A DNA stretch of 64,000 nucleotides from Geodermatophilus amargosae (GTDB lineage Bacteria > Actinomycetota > Actinomycetes > Mycobacteriales > Geodermatophilaceae). The translations under genes and the position numbers were made by a program. Location of the stretch: NCBI RefSeq assembly GCF_900116515.1, contig NZ_FPBA01000002.1, positions 248,001 through 312,000 on the forward strand, given 5' to 3'. Every line of letters begins with the position of its first letter. Position 1 is the first letter of the stretch. Below are positions 1 through 7,794 of the stretch, one piece after another. Below the pieces are notes generated by a model, which saw nothing but the letters and a program-made list of their open reading frames with translations, did no database searches and was not told where the DNA came from.

Positions 1-697
1 TCTCCAGGCCCCCGAGGGTCTGGACGTCCGGGGCCCAGTAGTCCGCGGACCGCTCGTACCGGATGACGACGCCGGGCTGGTGCTCGGTCACGCGGTAGGG
101 ACCCGTCCCCACCGGCTGGAGGTCGAGGTCCGGGTTCCCGAAGGCGGCGGGGCTGACCATCATCCCGGCGCGGTCGGCCAACAGCGCCGGCAGCGAGCCC
201 GCGGGCGCGCCCAGCCGCAGGTCCACGGTCCGCTCGTCGACGACCACGACCTCGCTCACCGCCGCGAGGTCGGCCTTGAGCGAGGAGTTGGGGAGGCTCT
301 TCGCGCGGTCGATGTTGGCCTTGACCGCCTCGGCGTCGAACGGCGTGCCGTCGTGGAAGACGACCCCCTCGCGCAGCGTGAGGCGCAGAGTCCGGTCGTC
401 GTCGGTGAACTCCCAGGACTCGGCGAGCATCGGCTGGAGCTCACCCTCGGGCGTCACGTCGACCAGCCGGTCGTACACCGGGTAGAGGTAGACGTTCACG
501 AACTGGTTGGTCGTGGTCGCGGGGTCGTAGTTGCTCCCCGCCGGCGTCCCGAACGAGAAGCGCAGCGTCGCGTCCTCGTCGGCCGGGCCGGCTGACGACC
601 CCGAGCCCCCTCCGGTGCCGGAGTCCCCGTCCGACCCCCCGCACGCGGCGGTCACGAGGGCGGCGGCCATCACCACGCTGAGCATCCGGATGCGCAT
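1..697 (-). CDS. ABC transporter substrate-binding lipoprotein, family 5 (partial)
   Basis: Extracytoplasmic solute-binding lipoprotein of the peptide/nickel/opine class (SBP family 5), feeding a two-permease, two-ATPase importer presumably encoded beyond the left edge. The frame opens at an ATG preceded by AAGGGAGACGAG, a good ribosome site, and runs out of the window after about 232 residues. Residues 1-19 form a short lipoprotein signal ending in VTAAC, followed by a Gly/Ser linker. The family pattern follows: a region reading LYPVYDRLVDVTPEGELQPM, then a segment like LAESWEF, then LREGVVFHDGTPFDAEAVK, and later GTGPYRV. It is divergent from the CoA-ligase/FAHD/MBL unit, so it may import that pathway's substrate, but this is inference. 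The C-terminal half is missing because of the window edge, not truncation. Confidence 0.85.
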   Translation of the reverse strand, partial: MRIRMLSVVMAAALVTAACGGSDGDSGTGGGSGSSAGPADEDATLRFSFGTPAGSNYDPATTTNQFVNVYLYPVYDRLVDVTPEGELQPMLAESWEFTDDDRTLRLTLREGVVFHDGTPFDAEAVKANIDRAKSLPNSSLKADLAAVSEVVVVDERTVDLRLGAPAGSLPALLADRAGMMVSPAAFGNPDLDLQPVGTGPYRVTEHQPGVVIRYERSADYWAPDVQTLGGLE

Positions 698-728
698 CTC
701 GTCTCCCTTGACAGGTGTGATCCAGGCC

Positions 729-760
729 ATGTTTATATTCAATTGATTGTTGAGGCAAGA
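729..760. promoter_or_regulatory. AT-rich divergent promoter/operator region
   Basis: This short stretch is far richer in A and T than its surroundings. It contains TATATT and a perfect 8-bp palindrome TCAATTGA at 739-746. It lies between the minus-strand binding-protein gene and the plus-strand CoA ligase. TATATT could be a -10 box for the ligase, and on the other strand TATAAA could serve the binding protein. The regulator is not identifiable. Confidence 0.4.
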
Positions 761-802
761 CCTTCTTCGCCGCCCGGCCCACACACCCCCGGAGTCCTCA
801 CC

Positions 803-2386
803 GTGCAGCGCCGAGAGCTGAGCTGGCCGTCCTTCGCCGGCCTGTGGTCGCGGGCCGTGCGCGACCACGCGGCCCGGCCCTTCCTCGTCTTCGAGACCGA
901 GGAGGGCACCGCCGTCACGTGGACCTACGCGGAGTTCGACGCGGTGGTCGGCAGGACGGCGTCCGGACTGGCCGCCCGCGGCGTCGGCAGGGGCGACCGG
1001 GTGCTGCTGGTCCTGCCGAACTCGGTGGCCTTCGTGGCCGTCTGGCTGGCCTGCTCGGTCCTGGGGGCGACCTTCAGCAGCAGCGACCCGCGGGCCCGCG
1101 CCCCGGAGCTGGCGCACCAGCACGCGCGCCTGCGGCCCCGGCTGGTCGTGTGCGGGGCCGACCAGGCAGGACAGGTCCCCAGCGGGGCGCTGGACGGCCG
1201 GACGGTCGTCGTGTCCTCGGCCGTCGACACGACCGTGGGCGGCCTGGCCCGGGACGGCGACTCCCCCGCGCCGGCGCCGGCGGTCACCGCCGAGGACGTC
1301 CTGAGCGTGCTCTTCACGTCCGGCACCACCTCGGCACCCAAGGGGGTGGTCGTCAGCCAGGGGGTCTACGCCCACACCGGCCTGGTCATGGCCGAGGCCG
1401 CCGGGCTCGGGTCGCGCTCCCGCTTCCTCGTCGCGCTCCCCCTGTTCCACGCCAACGCCCAGTACTACTGCTTCGCGGCGGCCATCGCGGTCGGCGCCTC
1501 CGTCGCCCTGGTGCCCGCCTTCTCGGCGACGAGGTACCTGACCCAGCTCGAGCGTCTGGAGGCCACGCACGCCTCGCTGTTCGCAGCACCGCTGCGGATG
1601 GTCCTGGCCCGGGGCGGGGACCGTCCGCTGCGCCGCCCACTGGAGCACATGTGGTTCGCGCAGGACCTCACCGCCGACGAGTACGCCCGGGTCACCCGAC
1701 TGGTCGGCTGCCGGCCGCGACAGCTCTACGGCATGACGGAGACCGGCCCCGCGGTGCTCAGCCAGCCGGCCGGGGCAGCCGGCCCGGCGGGCCTCGGAGG
1801 CGTCACGCCGGGGTGCCTCGTCCGCCTCGGTGACCTGCACTCCGGCGCGCCGCTCCCCCTGCCGGGACACGGCGAGATCCAGGTCGGGGGCCTCCCCGGC
1901 CGCACCGTCTTCACGGGCTACCTCGACGACCCCCGCTCCAGCGACGGGGTGGTCACGGCGCGGGAGGCGGACGGACGGATCTGGTTCCGCACCGGCGACC
2001 GGGCCACCGTCGCCGCCGACGGCACGTGGTCCTTCTCCGGCCGGAGCAGCGAGCAGCTCAAGGTGGCCGGCGAGAACGTCTCGGCCGTCGAGATCGAGCA
2101 GGTCGTCGCCCGGCACCCCGGCGTCTTCGAGGTCGCCGTCACCGCGCGCCCGGACCCCGTCCGCACCGAGGTCCCGGTGGCCCACGTGGTGCCGGCGGGG
2201 GTGCCGGCACCCGACCTGGTCGAGTCGGTCCTCGCCTGGTGTGCCGCGAACCTCTCCCCCGCCAAGCGTCCGCACGAGGTCCACCTCGTCGAGGAGCTCC
2301 CCCGGACCTCGGTCGGCAAGATCCGCAAGTTCCTGCTCACGGCCGACGGTCGGCCGGAGCCCGGACCCCAGGAGGCACAGCCATGA
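803..2386 (+). CDS. AMP-binding acyl-CoA synthetase/ligase
   Basis: ANL-superfamily enzyme that would activate a carboxylic acid to an acyl-adenylate and then a CoA thioester; substrate unknown. From the GTG start (GGAG 8 nt upstream) it is 527 residues, the usual size. The adenylate-forming P-loop (LFTSGTTSAPKG) lies near residue 170. YGMTETGP follows the middle, GRIWFRTGDRA gives the hinge-preceding aspartate, and the C-terminal catalytic lysine is in TSVGKIRKF near residue 506. A longer TTG start at 743 is possible but has no ribosome site and would add a low-complexity extension. The stop overlaps the next gene's ATG (ATGA), so the ligase, FAH-family enzyme and MBL enzyme are probably one operon for degrading an organic acid. 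The exact acid cannot be told from sequence. Confidence 0.85.
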   Translation: MQRRELSWPSFAGLWSRAVRDHAARPFLVFETEEGTAVTWTYAEFDAVVGRTASGLAARGVGRGDRVLLVLPNSVAFVAVWLACSVLGATFSSSDPRARAPELAHQHARLRPRLVVCGADQAGQVPSGALDGRTVVVSSAVDTTVGGLARDGDSPAPAPAVTAEDVLSVLFTSGTTSAPKGVVVSQGVYAHTGLVMAEAAGLGSRSRFLVALPLFHANAQYYCFAAAIAVGASVALVPAFSATRYLTQLERLEATHASLFAAPLRMVLARGGDRPLRRPLEHMWFAQDLTADEYARVTRLVGCRPRQLYGMTETGPAVLSQPAGAAGPAGLGGVTPGCLVRLGDLHSGAPLPLPGHGEIQVGGLPGRTVFTGYLDDPRSSDGVVTAREADGRIWFRTGDRATVAADGTWSFSGRSSEQLKVAGENVSAVEIEQVVARHPGVFEVAVTARPDPVRTEVPVAHVVPAGVPAPDLVESVLAWCAANLSPAKRPHEVHLVEELPRTSVGKIRKFLLTADGRPEPGPQEAQP

Positions 2387-3333
2387 GATGGGTGACCTAC
2401 GACGCCGACGGCACCGACCGCGTCGGCCTGGTCGTCGACGACCGGATCCACGGGCTCGAGCCGGGGACCACGCTGGTCGACCTGCTCGGGGACGACGGAT
2501 CGCGACTGCAGGCAGCGGCCGAGCGCGCCACGTCCGCGCCCCAGGACACCCGTCCGTTCGAGGGCGCCACCCTGCGGGCGCCGCTGCAGCCGCCGGCCAT
2601 GCGGGACTTCCTGTGCTTCCTGCAGCACATGCGCAACTGCCGCGCCGGACTCGGTGCCGCGGCCCAGCTGAATCCCGAGTGGGAGCAGATCCCGGCCTTC
2701 TACTTCACCAACCCCGTCGCGGTGATCGGTCCGCACGACCCCGTGCCGGTGCCCCCCGGCTGCGAGCGCTTCGACTTCGAGCTGGAGGTGGCGGCCGTGA
2801 TCGGCCGGACAGGCTCGGACCTGGACCCCGCCACCGCGGCCGACCACGTCGCCGGGTACACGATCTTCAACGACTGGAGCGCCCGGGACCTGCAGGCCCG
2901 CGAGATGCGCCTGAACCTCGGCCCGGCCAAGGGCAAGGACAGCTCGACGACGCTGGGGCCGGTGTTCGTCACGGCCGACGAGCTGGCGCCGCACGCCAGC
3001 GGCAACTCCTTCGCCCTCGACATGCGCGTCTGGGTCAACGACGAGGAGGTCGGCGGGGGCTCCATGGAACAGATGGACTGGTCGTGGGGCGAGATCGTCG
3101 CCTACGCCTCCCGCGGGACGACACTGCGCCCGGGCGACGTGCTCGGATCCGGCACCGTGCCCACCGGCTGCCTGTTCGAGCACTTCTCGATGAGCGGCGG
3201 CGACGCGGGCCAGGGCTTCCGGGGGTGGTTGGAGCCGGGTGACCGGGTGCGCATGCGCGTGGAGGGGATCGGCGAGATCGAGAACGAGGTGGTGCCCGGT
3301 CCGGCCGTGCACCCCCTGCGGACCGGGTTCTGA
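2383..3333 (+). CDS. Fumarylacetoacetate hydrolase (FAH) family enzyme
   Basis: 316-residue protein of the FAH superfamily, whose members hydrolyse, hydrate, decarboxylate or isomerise beta-keto or enol acids with a divalent metal. An N-terminal small domain (MRWVTYDADGTDRVGLVVDD) precedes the catalytic fold. The metal-binding glutamates are in FELEVAAVIG near residue 132, and the signature GYTIFNDWSARDLQ starts near residue 158. The C terminus carries LEPGDRVRMRVEGIGEIEN, typical of the family. Translation is coupled to the upstream CoA ligase through a 4-nt overlap. Family members in aromatic catabolism often process ring-fission products; the assignment here stops at family level. Confidence 0.88.
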   Translation: MRWVTYDADGTDRVGLVVDDRIHGLEPGTTLVDLLGDDGSRLQAAAERATSAPQDTRPFEGATLRAPLQPPAMRDFLCFLQHMRNCRAGLGAAAQLNPEWEQIPAFYFTNPVAVIGPHDPVPVPPGCERFDFELEVAAVIGRTGSDLDPATAADHVAGYTIFNDWSARDLQAREMRLNLGPAKGKDSSTTLGPVFVTADELAPHASGNSFALDMRVWVNDEEVGGGSMEQMDWSWGEIVAYASRGTTLRPGDVLGSGTVPTGCLFEHFSMSGGDAGQGFRGWLEPGDRVRMRVEGIGEIENEVVPGPAVHPLRTGF

Positions 3334-3343
3334 GGCGGCAGCG

Positions 3344-4285
3344 GTGTCGGACCTGGAGTTCTCCCGCGGACTGCACCACCTCGTCGACGGCTGCCACGCC
3401 TGGCTCGAGCCGGACGGCAGCTGGGGATGGAGCAACGCCGGCCTGGTGGTCGGCTCGGACGAGTCGCTGCTGTTCGACACGCTCTTCGACGTCCCCATGA
3501 CCCGGTCCATGGTCGAGGGGATGCGGGAGGTGACCGCGTCCGCGCCGATCAGGACGGTCGTCAACAGCCACTCCAACGGCGACCACTGGTTCGGCAACCA
3601 GGTGTTCCCCGACGCGCGCATCGTCGCCTCGTCGGCGACCGCGCAGGAGATGCAGCACGCGGGGCCGGACCTGATCATGAGCCTCCGGGACGCGCCGGGT
3701 GGTCCCGGGCGCTTCGCCCGGGAGATCTTCGCGCCCTTCGACTGGAGCGACTGCAGTCCGCTCCGCCCCACCGAGACCTTCGACGGACGGCAGGTCCTCG
3801 ACGTCGGCGGTGTCGAGGTCCACCTCCTGGAGCTCGGACCGGCACACACCGCCGGCGACAGCGTCGCGTGGGTCCCCTCCGCCGGGGTCCTGTACACCGG
3901 GGACCTGCTGTTCATCGGGGGGACGCCGATCATCTGGGCCGGGCCGCTGCGGAACTGGGTCCGGGCCTGCGACACCATGCTCGGGCTCGAACCGGTCCAC
4001 GTCGTCCCCGGACACGGACCGGTGACCGACACCTCCGGGATCCGGCAGGTCCGGGACTACCTCCTCTTCGTCGAGGAGGAGGCCACGAAGCGGTACCGGG
4101 CCGGGATGAGCCCGACCGAGGCGATGCACGACATCGCACTCGGGCGCTTCGGCGAGTGGGCGGAGTCCGGCCGCATCGCGCAGAACGTCATGGCGGTGTA
4201 CCTCGAGCTCGACCCGTCGCTCGAGCGCCCCGACACCCGGGAGATCTTCGCCCGGGTGGCCGCCCTCGAGGGCTACCGGGACTGA
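3344..4285 (+). CDS. Metallo-beta-lactamase-fold hydrolase (variant metal motif)
   Basis: 313-residue MBL-fold protein, starting at a GTG 10 nt after the FAH stop with a GAGG nearby. The canonical HxHxDH motif reads H76-S-N78-G-D80-H81, so the second histidine is asparagine. The remaining expected ligands are present: H168 in PAHTAGDS, D187 in YTGDLLF and H224 in VPGHGPV. The enzyme may therefore bind one tight metal or use an altered site; members with an SHxNGDH sequence exist. The C-terminal third (about residues 235-313) is helical, with FVEEEATKRYRAG. It is the last gene of the ligase-FAH-MBL unit and is followed by a strong hairpin. It might be a thioesterase- or lactonase-like hydrolase of the same pathway; substrate unknown. 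Confidence 0.82.
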   Translation: MSDLEFSRGLHHLVDGCHAWLEPDGSWGWSNAGLVVGSDESLLFDTLFDVPMTRSMVEGMREVTASAPIRTVVNSHSNGDHWFGNQVFPDARIVASSATAQEMQHAGPDLIMSLRDAPGGPGRFAREIFAPFDWSDCSPLRPTETFDGRQVLDVGGVEVHLLELGPAHTAGDSVAWVPSAGVLYTGDLLFIGGTPIIWAGPLRNWVRACDTMLGLEPVHVVPGHGPVTDTSGIRQVRDYLLFVEEEATKRYRAGMSPTEAMHDIALGRFGEWAESGRIAQNVMAVYLELDPSLERPDTREIFARVAALEGYRD

Positions 4286-4305
4286 GTCGCGGTCCCGCTC
4301 CCACC

Positions 4306-4347
4306 GGCAGCAGCCCGCGCTGAGCGACGACCTCGCGGGCTGCTGCC
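4306..4347. terminator. Bidirectional hairpin terminator
   Basis: Perfect 14-bp stem GGCAGCAGCCCGCG with a 14-nt loop, between the convergent MBL-fold and MarR genes. There is no U tract, as is common in very GC-rich actinobacteria. Confidence 0.7.
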
Positions 4348-4356
4348 ACGGCGCCC

Positions 4357-4845
4357 TCAGCCCCGCGCGGGCGGCTCGCCGGCCCGGTCGCCGGTGAGCC
4401 GCCGCGTGGCCTCCACCTGGGCGGCGGTGGCGGCGCGCAGGTAGCGGACGACGGTCGCCAGCTCGGCCTCGTCGAAGTCCGCGCCGAGCTCCTCCAGCCG
4501 GTGCACGAGGTCGGAGAAGACCTCCTGCTGGCGGGCCAGGTGCCCGGGGTCGATCTCCACCAGGGACCGGCGGCCGTCGGTCGGGTGCGGCACCCGGCGG
4601 GCCACCTGCTTGCGCTCGAGCCGGTCGAGCAGTGCGGTCACCGAGGCCGGCGCCAGCCCGGTGTGCACGGCGAGATCCGCGGGCGTCAGCGGACCGGCAC
4701 GGTGGATGACCTCCAGGGCCTTGGTCTCGGTGACCGACAGCTCGGCCAGCCCGCCCACGGCCGTGTGGAACATGACGACCGCCGTGGAGAGCTCCCGGCC
4801 GGCGGCCAGTGTCTGCGCGACCAGGTCCTCGTGTGCCCTTGACAC
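4357..4845 (-). CDS. MarR-family transcriptional regulator
   Basis: 162-residue winged-helix regulator. The DNA-binding region runs from about residue 53 to 98 (LTPADLAVHTGLAPASVTALL, then the wing RVPHPTDGRRSLVEI). Flanking helices form the dimer interface. It starts at a GTG with no ribosome site but with TAGGCT 6 nt before it, which fits leaderless transcription. The divergent FAD monooxygenase is the obvious target: the shared intergenic region carries a perfect 10-bp inverted repeat just upstream of the MarR -10 box. The expected logic is autoregulation plus repression of the monooxygenase, relieved by a small ligand. That is inference from family behaviour. Confidence 0.9.
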   Translation of the reverse strand: MSRAHEDLVAQTLAAGRELSTAVVMFHTAVGGLAELSVTETKALEVIHRAGPLTPADLAVHTGLAPASVTALLDRLERKQVARRVPHPTDGRRSLVEIDPGHLARQQEVFSDLVHRLEELGADFDEAELATVVRYLRAATAAQVEATRRLTGDRAGEPPARG

Positions 4846-4851
4846 GGCCGG

Positions 4852-4857
4852 AGCCTA
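4852..4857 (-). promoter_or_regulatory. -10 box for leaderless marR transcript
   Basis: TAGGCT on the minus strand, 6 nt before the GTG start, consistent with transcription beginning at the start codon. Confidence 0.45.
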
Positions 4858-4865
4858 ACCGTGAC

Positions 4866-4891
4866 AGTTCGTTCGTTAGATCGAACGAACT
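4866..4891. promoter_or_regulatory. MarR operator: perfect 10-bp inverted repeat
   Basis: AGTTCGTTCG and CGAACGAACT are exact reverse complements separated by TTAGAT. The repeat sits between the divergent MarR and monooxygenase genes and overlaps the likely -35 region of the regulator and the promoter of the enzyme gene. It is the strongest candidate operator in the window. Confidence 0.75.
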
Positions 4892-4905
4892 AGGGGGAAG
4901 TGGCC

Positions 4906-6105
4906 ATGGAGGCCATCGTGGTGGGTGGCGGACTGGCGGGGTTGACGACGGCGCTCGCGCTGCACCTCGTCGGCGTGGAGGTGACCGTCCACGAGGCCGC
5001 CGGGCCGGCCGAGGGACAGGGGGCCTGGCTCACGCTCGCCGCCAACGGCCTCGATGCGCTGGTCCCGCTCGGACTGGCCCGCGAGGTCGAGGCGGCCGGC
5101 TTCCCCACGCCCCGGATGGCCGTGCGTGCCGCCGACGGCCGGGAACTGGTCGCCTTCGACTCGTCGGCCCCCCGCCCCGACGGACTAGGGGCGACGAGCA
5201 TCCGCCGTGCGGACCTGTACGCGGTGCTGCGGTCGGCGCTCGCCCGCGACGGGATCCCCGTCCACCACGGCCGGCGGCTCGGTGACGCCGGGTCGCTGGC
5301 GGGCGGGCGGGTGCGGGCGTGCTTCGCCGACGGCGCCACCGCCGACGGCGACCTGCTCGTCGGCGCCGACGGCCTGCGCTCGCGCACCCGGACGCTGGTG
5401 GACCCGGCGGCGCCGTCGGCCCGCTACACCGGCCTGCTCAACGTCGGCGGGTACGCCCGCGGCCTCGACCTCGGGCGGCCGCCGGGGGTCATGGACTTCT
5501 GGTTCGGCCGCCGCTGCTTCCTCGGCACCGTCGCCGACCCCGACGGCGACGTCTGGTGGTTCGCCAACCCGCCCGGCGCGCAGGAGCCCAGCCGCGCCGA
5601 CGTCGCCGCCGACGACGCCGAGGCGTGGCGACCGCGCCTGCGCGAGCTCTTCGCCGGGGACCGGCTGCCCGTCGGCGACCTGCTCGACGCCAGCGATGCC
5701 CTCTTCGCCGGCTGGCCGACCTACGACCTCCCGCGGGTGCCCACCTGGCACTGCGACGGCATGGTGCTCGTGGGCGACGCCGTCCACGCGGCCTCGCCCG
5801 CCTCCGGGCAGGGTGCGTCGATGGCCTTCGAGGACGCCGTGGCGCTGGCCCGCTGCCTCCGTGACGTCCCCGGGGTCGACGACGCCTGCGCCGTCTATGA
5901 ACGGCTGCGCCGCCGGCGCGTCGAGGCCGTCGTCCGCCGGGGGAAGCGCACGGGGGACGCCAAGGCACCGGGGCCGGTGGGGCGCTGGGTGCGGGACCGG
6001 GTGGCGATGCCGCTGTTCGCGCGGCACCTGGCGCGGCGCACCACCCCGCTCGACGCGTGGCTCACCGGCTCCCACGTCGACTGGGACACCGACGTGGCGG
6101 TCTGA
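4906..6105 (+). CDS. FAD-dependent monooxygenase (PHBH fold)
   Basis: 399-residue group A flavoprotein hydroxylase-like enzyme. The N-terminal dinucleotide fold gives GGGLAG at residues 7-12, and a charged end HEA closes the first strand. The family's middle motif reads LLVGADGLRSR near residue 155. The FAD ribityl-binding motif reads GDAVHAASPASGQGASMAFEDA around residues 290-311. I chose the ATG because AGGGGGA lies 7 nt upstream; the GTG two codons earlier touches that site. It is divergent from the MarR gene across the perfect inverted repeat. Such enzymes hydroxylate or epoxidise aromatic or polyketide-like small molecules with NAD(P)H and O2. A detoxification role under MarR control is plausible but unproven. 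Confidence 0.88.
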   Translation: MEAIVVGGGLAGLTTALALHLVGVEVTVHEAAGPAEGQGAWLTLAANGLDALVPLGLAREVEAAGFPTPRMAVRAADGRELVAFDSSAPRPDGLGATSIRRADLYAVLRSALARDGIPVHHGRRLGDAGSLAGGRVRACFADGATADGDLLVGADGLRSRTRTLVDPAAPSARYTGLLNVGGYARGLDLGRPPGVMDFWFGRRCFLGTVADPDGDVWWFANPPGAQEPSRADVAADDAEAWRPRLRELFAGDRLPVGDLLDASDALFAGWPTYDLPRVPTWHCDGMVLVGDAVHAASPASGQGASMAFEDAVALARCLRDVPGVDDACAVYERLRRRRVEAVVRRGKRTGDAKAPGPVGRWVRDRVAMPLFARHLARRTTPLDAWLTGSHVDWDTDVAV

Positions 6106-6124
6106 GCCTGCCGGCCCCGGGTGC

Positions 6125-7645
6125 TCACCGTCCGCGGGGACGCCCGTCGGAGCGGTCGCGGGCGTGCAGCAGCTGCGCGGCGGTGGTCGCGACCACCAGC
6201 TGCTCGTGCGATGCCGGGTCGTCCACCGGCCGGCCCAGCAGGGTCTCGATGCGGGCCAGCCGCTGGTACAGCGACTGGCGGTGCACGTGCAGCGCCGCCG
6301 CCGTGCGGGTCCGGCTGCCGCCGGCCCGCAGGTGCACCGCCAGGGTGTGCACCAGGTCGCTGCCGGTGGCGGCGTCCCAGGCGGTGAGCGGGGCGAGGGC
6401 GTCCTCGACCAGCCGCCGCAGCGCGCGGTCGTCGAGCCCGGCGAACAGCTGCGGCAGGGTCAGCTCCCGGGTGGGCACGGTCCCGCATCCCAGCAGCGTG
6501 GCGGTCGGCAGGGCCGCGTGCGCCTGGCGCAGGGAGTGCCCGGCCTCGGCCAGCGGCACTGCCGGCCCCACCGTCGTGACCGTCCCCGTCGCGGGCAGCA
6601 GCCCGGTCAGCCACCCGACGGGATCGGTGCGGTCGGGGGACCCCGGGACGGCGACCAGCCCCAGCGCCTCCCCGCGCACCCGTCCCGCCAGCAGTTCCAG
6701 CCCCTCGCCGTGGGCGGCCCGTGCCCAGCCCGCCAGGACCGGGCGCGGGTCGGGGGCGCTGGCGGCCAGGCCCACGACCGCGGCACCCGGAGCCGGGTGG
6801 AAGTCGGCGAGCCCGGCCCGCAGCAGCAGCTCCCGCGTCCCGGGCACGGTGTCGGTGAGCAGGTCCGCCAGGAGGGCGGCGGCCGGGTCGCCCGCCGAAC
6901 CGGCCCCCGACTGACCCACCGCCACCGCGGCCACGCGGGCCAGCCGCGGCGCGAGCAGGTCCAGGCCGGCGGAGTCGGTCGCCGAGCCCGCGCCCAGCGC
7001 CACCGCACCCCAGTCGACGTCCCAGACCCGGACCGGCGCCGCCGCGGCCGGGCGGCGCAGCAGCCGGTCGGTAGCCCGCTCGTCACGGACCCCGGCCGCC
7101 GCGACGACCCGGCCCGACCGGGTCACCAGTGCCACCGGGCCGCCGGTGACGGCCGCGGCCGCGGTGACCAGGCCCGGTGTCCCGCCGCCGGCGGCGAGCG
7201 CTGCGTGCACGTCGGCGAGGACGGCGTCGACCATCCGGATCCGGCGCGCGTCGGCGTCGAGGATGACCGCGTTGGCCTCCCGGCAGACCCGGATGAAGGG
7301 CACCACCTGGCGCAGCACGTACAGCGGCAGCCCGCGACGGCGCGCCTCGTCGAGCAGCTCCCCCGGCAGGTCGGGCAGCGACCGGCCCAGCTCCACGGCG
7401 ACGGCCGCGACCCCGCGGCCGGCCAGCTCCCGCACCCAGTGGCGGCGGGCCCCGGCATCCACGCCGGCCAGCCCCAGGCCCGTCGTCAGCAGCAGGTCGC
7501 CCGCCGACAGCAGCGGACCGATCTCGTAGATCTCGCTGGAGTGCACCCACCGGACCGACGTCTCCGGCGAGGCCGGCGCCACGGCCTCCTCCGGAGCCGC
7601 GTCCCGTACGGCCGGGAGCGCGAGGAACTCGGCGATGGTGAGCAC
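6125..7645 (-). CDS. PucR-family transcriptional regulator
   Basis: 506-residue regulator with three parts. Residues 1-125 form the PucR/purine-catabolism N-terminal sensory domain (LTIAEFLALPAVRDA...). A degenerate central region of about 250 residues follows. The C-terminal PucR-type helix-turn-helix is near residues 435-475 (GSRTRTAAALHVHRQSLYQRL). The start GTG is preceded by GGAGAGGGG. It is divergent from the cytosine-deaminase-like and NCS1 permease genes across about 150 bp holding a GATCACC/GGTGATC repeat. By family precedent it probably activates nucleobase uptake and breakdown. Its 3' end converges with the monooxygenase, 19 bp apart. Confidence 0.88.
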   Translation of the reverse strand: MLTIAEFLALPAVRDAAPEEAVAPASPETSVRWVHSSEIYEIGPLLSAGDLLLTTGLGLAGVDAGARRHWVRELAGRGVAAVAVELGRSLPDLPGELLDEARRRGLPLYVLRQVVPFIRVCREANAVILDADARRIRMVDAVLADVHAALAAGGGTPGLVTAAAAVTGGPVALVTRSGRVVAAAGVRDERATDRLLRRPAAAAPVRVWDVDWGAVALGAGSATDSAGLDLLAPRLARVAAVAVGQSGAGSAGDPAAALLADLLTDTVPGTRELLLRAGLADFHPAPGAAVVGLAASAPDPRPVLAGWARAAHGEGLELLAGRVRGEALGLVAVPGSPDRTDPVGWLTGLLPATGTVTTVGPAVPLAEAGHSLRQAHAALPTATLLGCGTVPTRELTLPQLFAGLDDRALRRLVEDALAPLTAWDAATGSDLVHTLAVHLRAGGSRTRTAAALHVHRQSLYQRLARIETLLGRPVDDPASHEQLVVATTAAQLLHARDRSDGRPRGR

Positions 7646-7677
7646 CGGACCCCTCTCCGACCCGACACGACGTCACG

Positions 7678-7708
7678 GATCACCGCGCCGATCCCTGACG
7701 GGGTGATC
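7678..7708. promoter_or_regulatory. Possible operator, GATCACC / GGTGATC
   Basis: A 7-bp inverted repeat with a 17-nt spacer lies in the divergent region between the PucR gene and the deaminase/permease unit. Its position suits a PucR site, but the spacing is wide and a chance repeat is possible. Confidence 0.3.
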
Positions 7709-7794
7709 GTTGCGCACACCGGCCCGCTCGCCCAGCCTCGACCGCAGTCGTCGCCGCGGCACCGGTCGCGGCCCGAGTCGCGAGGAGGCCGTCG

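Noticed and set aside
1918-4032. A long open frame on the minus strand across the ligase, FAH and MBL genes
   Set aside because: It has no recognisable motif, its composition is that of a GC-rich antisense frame, and it overlaps three convincing plus-strand genes.
7646-7794. A TPP or purine riboswitch before the deaminase/permease unit
   Set aside because: No conserved core is visible; control by the divergent PucR regulator explains the arrangement better.
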